DNA of 39,834 nucleotides from Cephaloticoccus sp. (lineage in GTDB: Bacteria; Verrucomicrobiota; Verrucomicrobiia; Opitutales; Opitutaceae), in contig JAIPJW010000015.1 in NCBI GenBank assembly GCA_021734075.1, forward strand, positions 1-39,834, written 5' to 3'. The position numbers and the translations under genes were made by a program. Below the pieces are notes generated by a model. It was not told the origin of the DNA. It saw only the letters and a list, made by a program, of their open reading frames with translations, and ran no database searches. Shown one piece after another: positions 6,904-17,832 of this stretch (its first letter is position 1; each line of letters opens with the position of its first letter).

Positions 6904-9159
6904 CTACTGGAACGCCTGATTGAGCACTACGTCCTTGCGCCGACTTTCCGGCGTGACCTTGAGATCCACCATTTTGCCTCCCCGCACCTTTGCCTCCACC
7001 ACGGTTTGCCCGGGCGCGTGCAACTTGAACTGCACCTCCCAATCGACCGGCCAGGCCGGCAACAGGTAAATGGCATCGCCCTCGGTCTGCATGAGCATCG
7101 CTTGCACCGCCTTCATGAGCACCCCGCCGTGACATTGGTCGGGCGTCCAATCATAATTGGGACCCCAGAAAGCCGGGAACCGGCAGGCCGGATCCTTGTT
7201 GCGGGCGCGCTCCACCACATAATCGCGGGCCTCATTCGCCAGACCCAGGTAAGCCATGAAAATATCCTCCTGCCGCCAGCCGAACGCGCCGCGATCCATC
7301 CGTCGCACCAAGGCCTCCACGCCAAGCCCCGCATTGTCTTTCTCAAAGGAAACCAGACGGAACGGAAACACGGCGTAAAGTTCCGCATTCTCGATATTGC
7401 GTTTGTTGGCAAACTTTTCGGCCGGGGCCAGCAGGCGCACCCCGTCGACTTCCTGAATCGGCAACGGCGGAAGTTTTTCCCGCAGGGTCATCAGGTAATT
7501 GCGGTCCGCCCCCGGGAGCAGATCATTGGGCAGCGCGAGCAGTCGGCCAATCACAGCGTGGAGCCCCGCAACCTCGGGCATGGGGTTCGTGCTATCCCAC
7601 CAGGTCTCAAGGGCCTGCGCGGGGTGCATCACCAGTTTGCCCTCCGGCCCGGTTTCATAAAAACAATCGAAGAATCGAATGTAGAGCCGGGCCGCGGGGA
7701 TCAGGGTCCGGACCAGGAAATCACGATCCCCGGTGTGGTCAAAATAGTCCAGCAACATGAAGACAAACTCGAGACCACTGACCCACTCCCATTTGTGATA
7801 ACCGCTGGTCTGCAGCTTGTCGGTGCGCTCGGCCGCGGTGGTTTCCCAACCGTAGCTCTCGCCGAAGACCGCCCCCCAAGAATGAATACATTCGGGCATG
7901 TAGGCGGCATCGGTAAAATTGTAGTAGCGCTGGGCACGGTAGCGCGAAACCGCGGTCACCTCCCCCGCAAACATCCGGTGAAACGATTCGAGCATATCCC
8001 AATCCCCGGAGGTGCAAAGCCCGGCATAGGGCAGCCTCGTGTTTTGCCACCAATATCCCGGACCCCACCGCCGGTAATCGGCGTCACCCGGCTGATCCGG
8101 CCACGGCACGGTAAAGAGCGAGCCATTGAACTTGATCGGAAACGCGCCCCGGCCGGCACATGCCGTGATGAAGCGTTGCAGGGCATAGCCCCGGGTTACC
8201 TCCCGTGGGGCCGCCGCATCGGCTATATCCGGCGCGGCCGTGATCGCGATGTGGCTGCGGGACCAAAATTCACGCCACCACGTCACGTGCTGGGCATAAC
8301 GATCGGCCACCGACACGGTTTCGGCCTGATTGATCAACGCCTTTATCCCGGCCAGCCATTGCTCCGGACTGGAGGGGTGTTGGGTCAGCACATGCACGGA
8401 AAATTCGTGACGTTTGGCCGGGCCCTGCATCAGGCGCTGAGCGGTGACTCGGCTCGCGCCCGGACTGCGAATGACCGCACCAAAAGTGCGGTGGAGAATC
8501 GGGTCCGTCCACGGCGCCCCCAACAAATCCTGATGCGCCATGGTTTCCACGGGGCCCACAGATTTGCGGTTGTGGTGATACCACCCGATGCTGTCCTCCA
8601 ATCCACTCAAAATCATATCGGGTTCCACCACGGTCGGGGCGCGTTGGTGATCCGGTTTGCTCCGGTCCAAATTGACATCACTCACCTCAATCGTCGGCAG
8701 GGTGACCGGGTGGGTGCGCCACAACTCGAAGGTGATCGCCGCCGCCACCGGCTCCACTGCCTCCACCTCCACCTGGATGGTCGGATGATTGGCATCCACC
8801 CATAAACGGAGCGTCACCTCCGGAGCCATTGTTACGACGATTTCACCGCGGGCCGGAACCAGTCTTTGCGCAAAGGCCCCGCCGGACGATAAAAGACCCG
8901 GGATCAGTTGCACGCGCACCAGCCCCACCTTGGCCAAACGCGAGTTGTCTTCCCAGGTGTCGGTCTTGCCGATGTAGAACAGCAAATCACCGCCGGTATC
9001 GACCCATGCATTCAGGGCGATATCCCCATTGCCAAGCGGCATCGAACCACGGGCATCGCTGCTGGGTGAGTCCCAAACCACCTCGGCCGGGAGAGCATTT
9101 TCAGAATCGGTTTTGGAGTCCGCCGGAAGCAAGGGACGCGGAGTTGGGATAGTGGCCAT
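6904..9159 (-). CDS. DUF5703 / GH95-like glycoside hydrolase family protein
   Basis: A 751-residue protein. The N-terminal part carries the DUF5703-type signature: WDSPSSDARGSMPLGNGDIA near residues 29-48 and LLFYIGKTDTWEDNSRL soon after. The middle and C-terminal parts read as an alpha/alpha-barrel, with W/Y-rich stretches such as WGPGYWWQNTRLPYAGL and a late WPVDWEVQFKLHAPG. Together these resemble GH95-like alpha-L-fucosidase or galactosidase relatives. The activity is an inference from fold resemblance. ATG at 9159 gives no signal peptide; a 19-residue upstream extension to 9216 is Cys-rich and not signal-like. It is divergent from the histidine kinase gene, 276 bases apart. Confidence 0.75.
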   Translation of the reverse strand: MATIPTPRPLLPADSKTDSENALPAEVVWDSPSSDARGSMPLGNGDIALNAWVDTGGDLLFYIGKTDTWEDNSRLAKVGLVRVQLIPGLLSSGGAFAQRLVPARGEIVVTMAPEVTLRLWVDANHPTIQVEVEAVEPVAAAITFELWRTHPVTLPTIEVSDVNLDRSKPDHQRAPTVVEPDMILSGLEDSIGWYHHNRKSVGPVETMAHQDLLGAPWTDPILHRTFGAVIRSPGASRVTAQRLMQGPAKRHEFSVHVLTQHPSSPEQWLAGIKALINQAETVSVADRYAQHVTWWREFWSRSHIAITAAPDIADAAAPREVTRGYALQRFITACAGRGAFPIKFNGSLFTVPWPDQPGDADYRRWGPGYWWQNTRLPYAGLCTSGDWDMLESFHRMFAGEVTAVSRYRAQRYYNFTDAAYMPECIHSWGAVFGESYGWETTAAERTDKLQTSGYHKWEWVSGLEFVFMLLDYFDHTGDRDFLVRTLIPAARLYIRFFDCFYETGPEGKLVMHPAQALETWWDSTNPMPEVAGLHAVIGRLLALPNDLLPGADRNYLMTLREKLPPLPIQEVDGVRLLAPAEKFANKRNIENAELYAVFPFRLVSFEKDNAGLGVEALVRRMDRGAFGWRQEDIFMAYLGLANEARDYVVERARNKDPACRFPAFWGPNYDWTPDQCHGGVLMKAVQAMLMQTEGDAIYLLPAWPVDWEVQFKLHAPGQTVVEAKVRGGKMVDLKVTPESRRKDVVLNQAFQ

Positions 9160-9435
9160 GGCTGGAAGTCTGCAAGGTGTGACGTGGCACCAAAAGCAAC
9201 CGCAGGCTTTGAGCATGATGCCAAGTCAGAAGCTTGCATGTTCCCAAGGCCGACGATTCCCGGCCCCTGGTCAAACCCGGCAACAAATTCTTTGTCGATG
9301 ACCTTGCCTGTCCCCTCTGGCCGGGATACATCCACTAACAAAAATGCAAGGTTTTGATATTGATACTTTTGTCGGGGGATTTCTGTCCCACATAATAGCA
9401 GGCGGGCGAAATCCAAATAATGGGAGGCCCACACC

Positions 9436-11412
<1,977 letters not shown>

Positions 11413-11472
11413 TTTCGCAGATTCTGATCCGGGGCATGGCATGCTAGAATCCAGGGCCAATCGCAGCACTTG

Positions 11473-13119
11473 ATGTCTACTCGCACCCATTCAACCGACA
11501 TTGCCATCATCGGCGGCGGCGTGGGCGGTTGCGCCGCCGCCCTCGCCGCACTCGAAGCCGGCGCAAAGGTCATCCTGACTGAGGAGACCGCGTGGATCGG
11601 CGGGCAACTCACTTCGCAGGCTGTGCCGCCGGACGAACATGGTTGGATTGAGCGTTTCGGCCGCACGGCGAGCTATGCCCGGTTTCGCGAGGCCGTGCGC
11701 CAACACTACCGGAATAATACTGCACTGCTCCCGGAGGTGCGCGCCAACCCCCGCCTCAATCCCGGCAACGGTTGGGTCTCCCCCCTTTGCCACGAGCCCA
11801 AGGTCGCACTCGCTGTGCTTGAAGCCTTTCTCGCCCCGTATCTGCAAACGGGCCGATTGGTGATTTTGCTGCATCACACCCCCCTCGCCACCGAGCAGGA
11901 CGGAACAGATCGAATTAAGTCTGTGCGGCTCACCGATACAACCAGCGGGGCCGAGATTCGTCTTTCCGCCCGTATGTTTCTGGATGCGACCGAACTTGGC
12001 GATCTCATCGCCCTGAGCGGCACCGAGTCTGTCACCGGCCGCGAATCCCGTGATCAAACCGGCGAACCAAGTGCTCCCATCATCGCCCAACCGGCCAACC
12101 ATCAGGCATTCTCCTGGTGTTTCGCCCTGGAGTATCTCGATGGCGCCAATTATGTCGGCACTCCACCTGCCGATTACGATTATTGGCGCAACTATCGACC
12201 CGAACTCACCCCGTCATGGCCGGGAAACTGGTTGAGTTGGAACGGACTCAATCCCCGCACCATGGCGCCGATGCACTACCAGTTTGCGCCGCATCAGGAA
12301 AAACTCGGCATGTTTTCCGGCCTCTGGACTTTCCGGCGCATCATCGACCGCAGCCAATTTGAACCGGGCACCTACGCCAGTGATCTCGTGATGGTGAACT
12401 GGCCCATGATTGATTATCTCGGCGGTGATCTCGTCACCGCCAATGCGACACAACGGACCAAACTTTACAACGGGGCCAGACAACTGAGCCTCGCCGTAAT
12501 GCACTGGTTGCAAACCGAGGCTCCGCGTCCCGATGGCGGCACCGGTTGGCCGGGCCTGAGGTTGCGCCCCGATGTCATGGGCACAGAAGACGGACTGGCG
12601 ATGGCCCCCTATATCCGGGAGTCGCGCCGCATCCGTGCCGTCACCACCATCCGCGAACAGGATGTTTCCGCGGCCCACCTACCCGCCGGCGCAGATCGCG
12701 CCCGGGAATATCCCGACAGCATCGGCATCGGCTATTACCGCATAGATCTGCACCCGTCATGCGGCGGCGACAACTACATCGATGTGCCGTCGCTGCCGTT
12801 TCAAATCCCGCTCGGGGCCCTGATTCCTGTGCGCATGCAAAATCTCCTGCCGGCCGCCAAGAATATCGGCACCACCCACCTCACCAACGGCTGCTACCGG
12901 CTGCATCCGGTGGAGTGGAATATCGGCGAGGTCGCGGGCACCCTCGCCGCGCATTGCCTGCGCGAAACGCTTACTCCTCAAGCAGTGCAGCGGGATCCCG
13001 GGTTGATCTCCCGGTTTCAATCCCTGCTCACCGCCCGCGGGATCGAACTTGCCTGGCCCGCCGAGCCCCTCGACCCCGTTGAGGGCGACCCTCATGCCCA
13101 CGTGATGCATCTAAAGTGA
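11473..13119 (+). CDS. FAD-dependent oxidoreductase (FAD_oxidored family)
   Basis: A 548-residue flavoprotein. The dinucleotide-binding fold is visible at DIAIIGGGVGGCAAALAALEAGAKVIL (glycines near residues 14-19), followed by TAWIGGQLTSQ, a stretch typical of the FAD-dependent proteins common in Planctomycetes and Verrucomicrobia. The C-terminal part has NLLPAAKNIGTTHLTNGCYR and a helix with EVAGTLAAH that closes the FAD site. No signal peptide is visible and the substrate is unknown. ATG at 11473 is preferred over the adjacent TTG. The gene follows the kinase by 60 bases on the same strand; a TAGAAT box at 11445-11450 could be its own -10 element. Confidence 0.82.
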   Translation: MSTRTHSTDIAIIGGGVGGCAAALAALEAGAKVILTEETAWIGGQLTSQAVPPDEHGWIERFGRTASYARFREAVRQHYRNNTALLPEVRANPRLNPGNGWVSPLCHEPKVALAVLEAFLAPYLQTGRLVILLHHTPLATEQDGTDRIKSVRLTDTTSGAEIRLSARMFLDATELGDLIALSGTESVTGRESRDQTGEPSAPIIAQPANHQAFSWCFALEYLDGANYVGTPPADYDYWRNYRPELTPSWPGNWLSWNGLNPRTMAPMHYQFAPHQEKLGMFSGLWTFRRIIDRSQFEPGTYASDLVMVNWPMIDYLGGDLVTANATQRTKLYNGARQLSLAVMHWLQTEAPRPDGGTGWPGLRLRPDVMGTEDGLAMAPYIRESRRIRAVTTIREQDVSAAHLPAGADRAREYPDSIGIGYYRIDLHPSCGGDNYIDVPSLPFQIPLGALIPVRMQNLLPAAKNIGTTHLTNGCYRLHPVEWNIGEVAGTLAAHCLRETLTPQAVQRDPGLISRFQSLLTARGIELAWPAEPLDPVEGDPHAHVMHLK

Positions 13120-13130
13120 AGTTCAGACCC

Positions 13131-13325
13131 TCACTCCTCCGCTTGAAAAATCTCCTCGATCGGTTTCTTGAAAAGCCGGGCCAGCTTGAAGGCCAGTGGA
13201 AGACTCGGATCGTATTTCCCCGTTTCGATTGCGTTGACGGTCTGGCGCGAGACGCCCAGTTCATCCGCTAGGGCGCCCTGCGACCAATTGTGTTCGGAGC
13301 GTAATTCTCGGAGGTGGTTTTTCAT
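13131..13325 (-). CDS. Short XRE-family transcriptional regulator
   Basis: A 64-residue protein that is almost entirely a helix-turn-helix: SQGALADELGVSRQTVNAIE spans the two DNA-binding helices, followed by KYDPSLPLAFKLARLFKKPIEEIF. It matches the compact YozG-type regulators that accompany small membrane proteins. Its ATG overlaps the TGA of the upstream membrane-protein gene in an ATGA arrangement, so translation is coupled. It probably represses its own operon through the palindrome at 13786-13801. Confidence 0.85.
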   Translation of the reverse strand: MKNHLRELRSEHNWSQGALADELGVSRQTVNAIETGKYDPSLPLAFKLARLFKKPIEEIFQAEE

Positions 13326-13765
13326 TGGTAGCGGCGATTCGCCGAGGCTATGCCGACACACCACATGAAGAACATCACCAGATAGGTGCCGCCCATTTCC
13401 AAACCGTGGGGAAATTTTTCCCAAACGATACCGTTGGCGGTCAGGACATTGAGGATCGTGCCCACCAACACGGTGCCAATGGCGGCAAACAGCCAGGCCT
13501 CGAGTTGAATGCGCCGCTGCAACTCATCCATCGCCCGGATCAACTTCAAGCCGTTGCACAAATAGCCCAGGCCCGGAATCACCGGAAGCAATGTCACCCC
13601 TACCTTCAGCCAAGGCGCCCAATCGGAGTTTTCCCTCACCAGATACAGGGTGACCAGATAGGTCACGGTCGCCACCGCCAGCCAGGCATTAAATTTCAGT
13701 TCTTTTTTGATAGAGCGCCGTTCCGTGCCGGGCTCTTCCTTTTCCATAGTGTTTTGCTTTTCCAT
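13322..13765 (-). CDS. Four-helix membrane protein cotranscribed with an XRE regulator
   Basis: A 147-residue protein with a charged N-terminal tail and four hydrophobic segments at about 25-43, 52-73, 90-109 and 122-141. The loop between helices 2 and 3 has AMDELQRRIQLEAW, a motif often seen in small membrane proteins paired with YozG-like regulators. The function is not known. Start choice is open: ATG at 13765 gives 147 residues, while ATG at 13747 gives 141 and has GGAAAAG nine bases upstream, which fits better with a promoter overlapping 13786-13801. It overlaps the downstream regulator gene by four bases. Confidence 0.75.
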   Translation of the reverse strand: MEKQNTMEKEEPGTERRSIKKELKFNAWLAVATVTYLVTLYLVRENSDWAPWLKVGVTLLPVIPGLGYLCNGLKLIRAMDELQRRIQLEAWLFAAIGTVLVGTILNVLTANGIVWEKFPHGLEMGGTYLVMFFMWCVGIASANRRYQ

Positions 13766-13785
13766 GAAGCGAGCTGTAAAGCATC

Positions 13786-13801
13786 CTTGTCATATGTCAA
13801 G
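13786..13801 (-). promoter_or_regulatory. Palindromic operator over a -35 box for the membrane protein/XRE operon
   Basis: CTTGTCATATGTCAAG is a 16 bp palindrome with a single mismatched pair. Read on the minus strand its right half supplies TTGACA, a consensus -35 element, at 13800-13795. The -10 is weak. A dimeric XRE protein bound here would block the promoter of its own operon. Confidence 0.55.
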
Positions 13802-13887
13802 CTACCTTTACACATTATTTTAGTGAAACCAGCTGCCATCAGTGTTTCTGACGCGGAACGGGATCGCAGATCCTCCGCCGCCACCTT

Positions 13888-14739
13888 TCAATTTAACCGG
13901 TAGATCCGGTTCGCATTGCCGGTGCCGATCGCCGCTTGTTCAAAGTCTTGTAACTCGCCCAACAACTCCGCTGTGGTGTCCAACCAAGCCGCCAGATCCG
14001 CCGACACCGGCCAGTCACTGCCCCAGAGCATCCGCTCGGGAAAGAAGCATTCCAGACAATGGGTAAAATACCGCCGCACTTGCGCCGTCAGGGGCTGGTT
14101 GGGATCGGCCAGACTGCCCAGTCCGGAAAACTTGCAAGCCACATTGGGTCGCGCCGCCACCAGACGAATCCCCGCTTGCCAAAGTTCGAGTTCCCCACCC
14201 TTCACGTCCGGCGCCCCAGCGTGATCGAGCACAAACTGGGTCTGCGGGCAGGCCTCGATCAAATCCGCCACCAGGACCAATTGTTTCGGCCGCACACAAA
14301 GATCAAAGGTCAAACCCGTCTCCGAAAGTCGCCGCAAATTTTCCGCGAGCAGGGGTGATTGCAGAAATTCATCCGGTTGCGTGTAGAGGACGCGGCGCAA
14401 ACCCCGGACCCGGGCATCCAACGCGAGCGTGGCCAGTTGCTCGGGGAAACCGGGCGATTCCGGCCGGCATCCGGCGATGACTGCAGTGATCGCCGGCGTC
14501 CCGCGGGCGCGGTTGGCCAGGCGGGAAAAAAGCTCCGCTTCCAATTCCGTCTGATCCGGAGGCACGCTCGCTTCCATAAAGATGAGCGACGACACCTTCA
14601 CGCCAGCCGGCCCGGTTTTCACCGCAACACGGTAATCATCCAGGGTATGATTGCCCGCCAACGCCACATTGCCTGCACACCAGTCGTAAGTGAACAGGTC
14701 GGCATGGAGCAGGTGAACGTGCGTATCGATAAGGTCCAT
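13888..14739 (-). CDS. Amidohydrolase family protein, sugar-lactonase-like
   Basis: A 283-residue TIM-barrel hydrolase of the COG3618 type (fuconolactonase, rhamnono-lactonase and pyrone-dicarboxylate lactonase relatives). Metal-site motifs are THVH at residues 6-9, LDHAGAP with His173, and GSDWPV with Asp242. The region RRVLYTQPDEFLQSP resembles the substrate loop of the aldonolactonases. A role in deoxyhexose catabolism is inferred from the family, and an L-rhamnose mutarotase far downstream is consistent with it. ATG at 14739 places the HxH motif at the N-terminus; the longer in-frame reading to 14832 looks non-coding. AGAG lies upstream at about 12 bases. Confidence 0.82.
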   Translation of the reverse strand: MDLIDTHVHLLHADLFTYDWCAGNVALAGNHTLDDYRVAVKTGPAGVKVSSLIFMEASVPPDQTELEAELFSRLANRARGTPAITAVIAGCRPESPGFPEQLATLALDARVRGLRRVLYTQPDEFLQSPLLAENLRRLSETGLTFDLCVRPKQLVLVADLIEACPQTQFVLDHAGAPDVKGGELELWQAGIRLVAARPNVACKFSGLGSLADPNQPLTAQVRRYFTHCLECFFPERMLWGSDWPVSADLAAWLDTTAELLGELQDFEQAAIGTGNANRIYRLN

Positions 14740-14967
14740 GTAAGCTCTGAAGTTGAGCGCATCGCACGCGAAACACACGGAGATTCTCCCTCCTAAGACT
14801 ACCGTATCTCCCACCGCCGAGAAGGGCCTCATACCAGCCGATAGTGCAAAAGATGAGCAAGTTAACGCAATAAATGCGCAGTGGGGAAAATCGCCTGTGT
14901 TAAGATAAACTTATTCTACGCGAACCGCATATTCGCTTGAACAACCCAGATCAGTAACCCTCCCGCC

Positions 14968-15642
14968 ATGAAAAAACTACTACTCGTTGGCATCCTGCAC
15001 GGGCTGTTGTGCCCGTTGGCCGTAATGGCCCAAACCGTGACTGTTACCTTCAATGGCACAGCAGATGATGCCACCAATGGTTTCGCTATTAATGACTCGG
15101 TGGAGTTCGTCATTGTGATTAACGACAGCGCACCGGCTGGACCAATAGTAGCCGATGCATTCAATTGGGCAGAAACAATCAGCAGTGCGCCATTATTTAC
15201 CGCCATCAGTGGCTCGGGCATTACTGGCACATATATAAAACCTTCCAATCTTGACTGGTTTAATTACCAATCTGAAATAGAGCTCTACGAGCCAAACGGA
15301 ATCTACATCCATCCCTTCTATGCTGGTGGTGCAGACATGGGCATTGACTTGAACGGCAATAATGCCGCTGCGATGACTTTCTCTGCCACTCTTTCAGGTT
15401 TGGATTATGGAAATATTGGCGGAGACGCACCCGCGATCAGTCCTTATTTGTCCAATTATGCAGGAACATATGCTACTACATGGTCAGACGGCTACATCCA
15501 AACCTCAGCCGCCTTGACTAACTTTACCTTCACCTCCGTAACGATCGCCACCACCGCCGTCCCCGAACCCTCCACCTATGCGGCCTTGGTCGGACTACTG
15601 GCCTTGGGCTTCGTGGGAGTGCGGCGACGCCGTCGCGGCTGA
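14968..15642 (+). CDS. PEP-CTERM sorting domain protein
   Basis: A 224-residue exported protein. It has a signal peptide (MKKLLLVGILHGLLC to VMAQ), a beta-rich Asn- and Ser-containing body with no recognised enzyme motif, and a C-terminal PEP-CTERM tripartite tail: VPEPSTY, a hydrophobic helix, then RRRRR. Such tails are cut by exosortase and mark proteins for surface or exopolysaccharide export. The body has lower GC and looser codon use than its neighbours, as is common for this class. The upstream 228 bases contain no other gene and should hold its promoter. Confidence 0.9.
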   Translation: MKKLLLVGILHGLLCPLAVMAQTVTVTFNGTADDATNGFAINDSVEFVIVINDSAPAGPIVADAFNWAETISSAPLFTAISGSGITGTYIKPSNLDWFNYQSEIELYEPNGIYIHPFYAGGADMGIDLNGNNAAAMTFSATLSGLDYGNIGGDAPAISPYLSNYAGTYATTWSDGYIQTSAALTNFTFTSVTIATTAVPEPSTYAALVGLLALGFVGVRRRRRG

Positions 15643-15666
15643 TCCATCCTTCCTCAAGCAAACCCC

Positions 15667-15694
15667 AGCCCGCGCCAACAGGCGCGGGCTTTTT
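15667..15694 (+). terminator. Rho-independent terminator after the PEP-CTERM gene
   Basis: AGCCCGCGCC pairs perfectly with GGCGCGGGCT across an AACA loop and is followed by a T run. It lies 24 bases after the stop codon. The convergent mobile mystery protein A gene ends only 30 bases further on. Confidence 0.93.
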
Positions 15695-15723
15695 CGTGTC
15701 GCGCCCAAAAGGAAAACTCCCAA

Positions 15724-16080
15724 CTATTCTCCAACAGTCACTTCCTTTTCACTCCTTCCTGCCAAGTCCGTGAACGAAGTGGCGACAACCGGCTTGGGCA
15801 CGAGAAAATACACCAAGTCGCAGTCCATGGCCGTCGCTGCCCTTTTCAGACTGCCCAGAGTGATGCTGCCTTTGACTTCCCGCATCTCCCATTGCCGGAA
15901 AGCCTGCTGCTTGATTCCCGCCTTGGTGCCCACGACACGCTGCGTAAGTCCCAGCGCGTTCCTGACCGTATGCAGCCAACCCCTCGTAGGCCGTGTCTTG
16001 GTCACCAGGGATGCAGCCTTCAGCACTTCGATATCCTTGTCCAAGGCACGTTGGATCACCGCTTGATTTAAAGATTTCAT
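15724..16080 (-). CDS. Mobile mystery protein A, orphan XRE-type regulator
   Basis: A 118-residue protein matching mobile mystery protein A. It has WLHTVRNALGLTQRVVGTKAG leading into a helix-turn-helix, then WEMREVKGSITLGSLKRAA, and ends its core with DCDLVYFLVPK. This protein is usually paired with mobile mystery protein B, which carries a Fic domain, in an apparent toxin-antitoxin-like unit. No Fic gene follows here: 30 bases after the stop is the terminator of the convergent PEP-CTERM gene. It is therefore an orphan. The AT-rich 115 bases upstream hold repeated ACAAT/ATTGT half-sites and are likely its operator. Confidence 0.82.
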   Translation of the reverse strand: MKSLNQAVIQRALDKDIEVLKAASLVTKTRPTRGWLHTVRNALGLTQRVVGTKAGIKQQAFRQWEMREVKGSITLGSLKRAATAMDCDLVYFLVPKPVVATSFTDLAGRSEKEVTVGE

Positions 16081-16195
16081 ACAATCTATTAATTGTTATT
16101 TAACATTTATTACAATCCATAACCTGTTTAATTTCCAATTAAACTATCTATAAATTGTTTATTAATCCAACAAACTCAAATGACGTGACTCCGAT
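16081..16195 (-). promoter_or_regulatory. AT-rich promoter and possible operator of mobile mystery protein A
   Basis: This gap is far richer in A and T than the surrounding genome. ACAAT at 16081-16085 and ATTGT at 16092-16096 form an inverted pair directly before the start codon, and further TACAATCC and AAATTGT half-sites follow. The pattern fits promoter plus autoregulatory sites, and the base composition suggests a transferred unit. Confidence 0.5.
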
Positions 16196-17737
16196 TCAGA
16201 GATAGTTGATTCCGTTCTTTTTGCGGTTTCTGGGCTGCACGGCATTGGGCGCCGTGCCATCGGAACCCAAGGGATAGCTGCTTGTGCCGTCTAAAAACTC
16301 TCCCTTGAGCTTTATCGCCGGATGACTCGTCACCAGACGCCGGTTGGCCGAGGTCCAGTCCAGCAGCTTCCCCCGGGCCTCCAGGACTGTGCCTTGGTGT
16401 TTTGGCTCTGCAGCCAGATTCGAGGTCTCGTCGGGATCGGTCTCAAGATCATACAGTTCGTCACAATTACTTCCCCCGAACATAGCCTCGGGGTAGTGCA
16501 CATATCGCCACCGGTCCCAGCGGATCGCCTTGCTCCAGGGATTTTCCGTGACGGCGACCGCCTTTCCCACGGTGCTTGTTCCGCGCAACAAGGGCGCAAG
16601 ATCCGCGCCATCGGCCGTCTCCATCGGACCCGTGCCGCACAACCCCGCCAGCGTCGGCGCCATGTCGATATTTTCGACCAATCCTGCGCAGACCATTCCA
16701 CCCTCGGTGACCCCGGGCACGCGCCAGATCATCGGCACGCGGCAGACCGCGTCGGAACAAATCCCCGGCGCCTTTTCCTGAATCCCGTGGATCCCGTGAT
16801 AGGCGCCATGATCACTCCCATAGATGACAATCGTGTTCTCGTCCAGGTCGTGTTCGCGCAGGAAATTCGTCACCCGTCCGACCACATCGTCCATCTGCGT
16901 GATGCACGCCAGGGTGCCGCGCCAGGCCCGGCGCGCTCCTGTGTGAAAATCCTCCCCGGGTTCAGCGTAATCCCACGGCTGGTTCCGGAACTGCTGCCAC
17001 ATTGCCTGAAAGTGCGGCGGGCGCCCCACCGGCTGGTGGTCAAACGTCGCTGGTAAATCAATATCCTCGGAATACCGGTCCCAGAATTCTCGCTGGGGCA
17101 GCAGCGGATGATGCGGTCGCTGGAAGGCCAGTTGAATGCAAAACGGCCTCGAGTGATCAGCCACTGCAAAGGCCATCGCCCGGTCGGCCGCCCAGCGCTC
17201 CATGGTGTGCGCGTAAGGCAACTTGGAGGGCATGGCATCGGCACTGAGCGACCCGGGACCATAAGTGCCGCTGCGGTTGTGCCAGCTGTCCTCCAAGTCA
17301 CGCAGGCCCAATCGTTCCAACTCCGCCAGATACTCCGATTTACCCAGTTCGCCGTCCGGACTCTCATAGGCATCGCCAAACTCATCGACATCGTCGGCGA
17401 TCCAGTTGCGGGGCGATTCCGGCAAATGCAATTTGCCATACGCCGCCGTGCGATAACCTGCCGCCTTGAAATGTCGGAAAAGGTTCGGCAACCCCGTGGG
17501 GGCCGGACCGGACAGGCCAAAGTAACCGTGATTCTGACAATATTGGCCGCTCAGGATGCTCACGCGGCTCGGCGTGCAAATCGGGTTCTGACAATACGCA
17601 TTGCTGAACCGCACCCCCGCGGCCGCCAACGCATCGAGGTGCGGCGTCTGCACGCCGGCAAACCCCGCGCAGCCCATCAACCCGGCATAATGCTGATCAG
17701 CAAGGATCATCAGGACATTGTAGGGAGTGCTGGCCAT
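16196..17737 (-). CDS. Type I sulfatase
   Basis: A 513-residue arylsulfatase-family enzyme that cleaves sulfate esters, probably from a glycan. The formylglycine motif CTPSR is at residues 54-58 with the modifiable Cys54. Early metal residues lie in LMILADQHY, and a later GSDHG holds the second metal cluster. The first site reads ADQ where many sulfatases have DD. No signal peptide precedes the catalytic domain with this start, so the enzyme may be cytoplasmic, or the true N-terminus may be missed; the upstream bases offer only an adjacent GTG. The gene lies between an orphan regulator and a toxin-antitoxin pair, with no formylglycine-generating enzyme in view. Confidence 0.9.
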   Translation of the reverse strand: MASTPYNVLMILADQHYAGLMGCAGFAGVQTPHLDALAAAGVRFSNAYCQNPICTPSRVSILSGQYCQNHGYFGLSGPAPTGLPNLFRHFKAAGYRTAAYGKLHLPESPRNWIADDVDEFGDAYESPDGELGKSEYLAELERLGLRDLEDSWHNRSGTYGPGSLSADAMPSKLPYAHTMERWAADRAMAFAVADHSRPFCIQLAFQRPHHPLLPQREFWDRYSEDIDLPATFDHQPVGRPPHFQAMWQQFRNQPWDYAEPGEDFHTGARRAWRGTLACITQMDDVVGRVTNFLREHDLDENTIVIYGSDHGAYHGIHGIQEKAPGICSDAVCRVPMIWRVPGVTEGGMVCAGLVENIDMAPTLAGLCGTGPMETADGADLAPLLRGTSTVGKAVAVTENPWSKAIRWDRWRYVHYPEAMFGGSNCDELYDLETDPDETSNLAAEPKHQGTVLEARGKLLDWTSANRRLVTSHPAIKLKGEFLDGTSSYPLGSDGTAPNAVQPRNRKKNGINYL

Positions 17738-17798
17738 CACCCGCTATTAGCCAAACAGAGTTCCGCCAGCGCAACGCTGAATCACTTGGGCCTGATTG

Positions 17799-17814
17799 TT
17801 GACTTGCACGTCAA
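17799..17814 (+). promoter_or_regulatory. Inverted repeat upstream of the Phd/PIN pair
   Basis: TTGAC and GTCAA face each other across TTGCAC, and TTGCAC recurs at 17815-17820, 13 bases before the antitoxin start. It also supplies TTGAC for a -35 box. The layout fits the autoregulatory operator expected for a Phd-type antitoxin. Confidence 0.4.
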
Positions 17815-17832
17815 TTGCACGACACTTCCGGC

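Noticed and set aside
7006-8805. Long open frame antisense to the DUF5703 gene
   Set aside because: It is rich in Arg, Pro, His and Gly with no domain or start signal and mirrors the codon pattern of the real gene on the other strand, as is common in GC-rich DNA.
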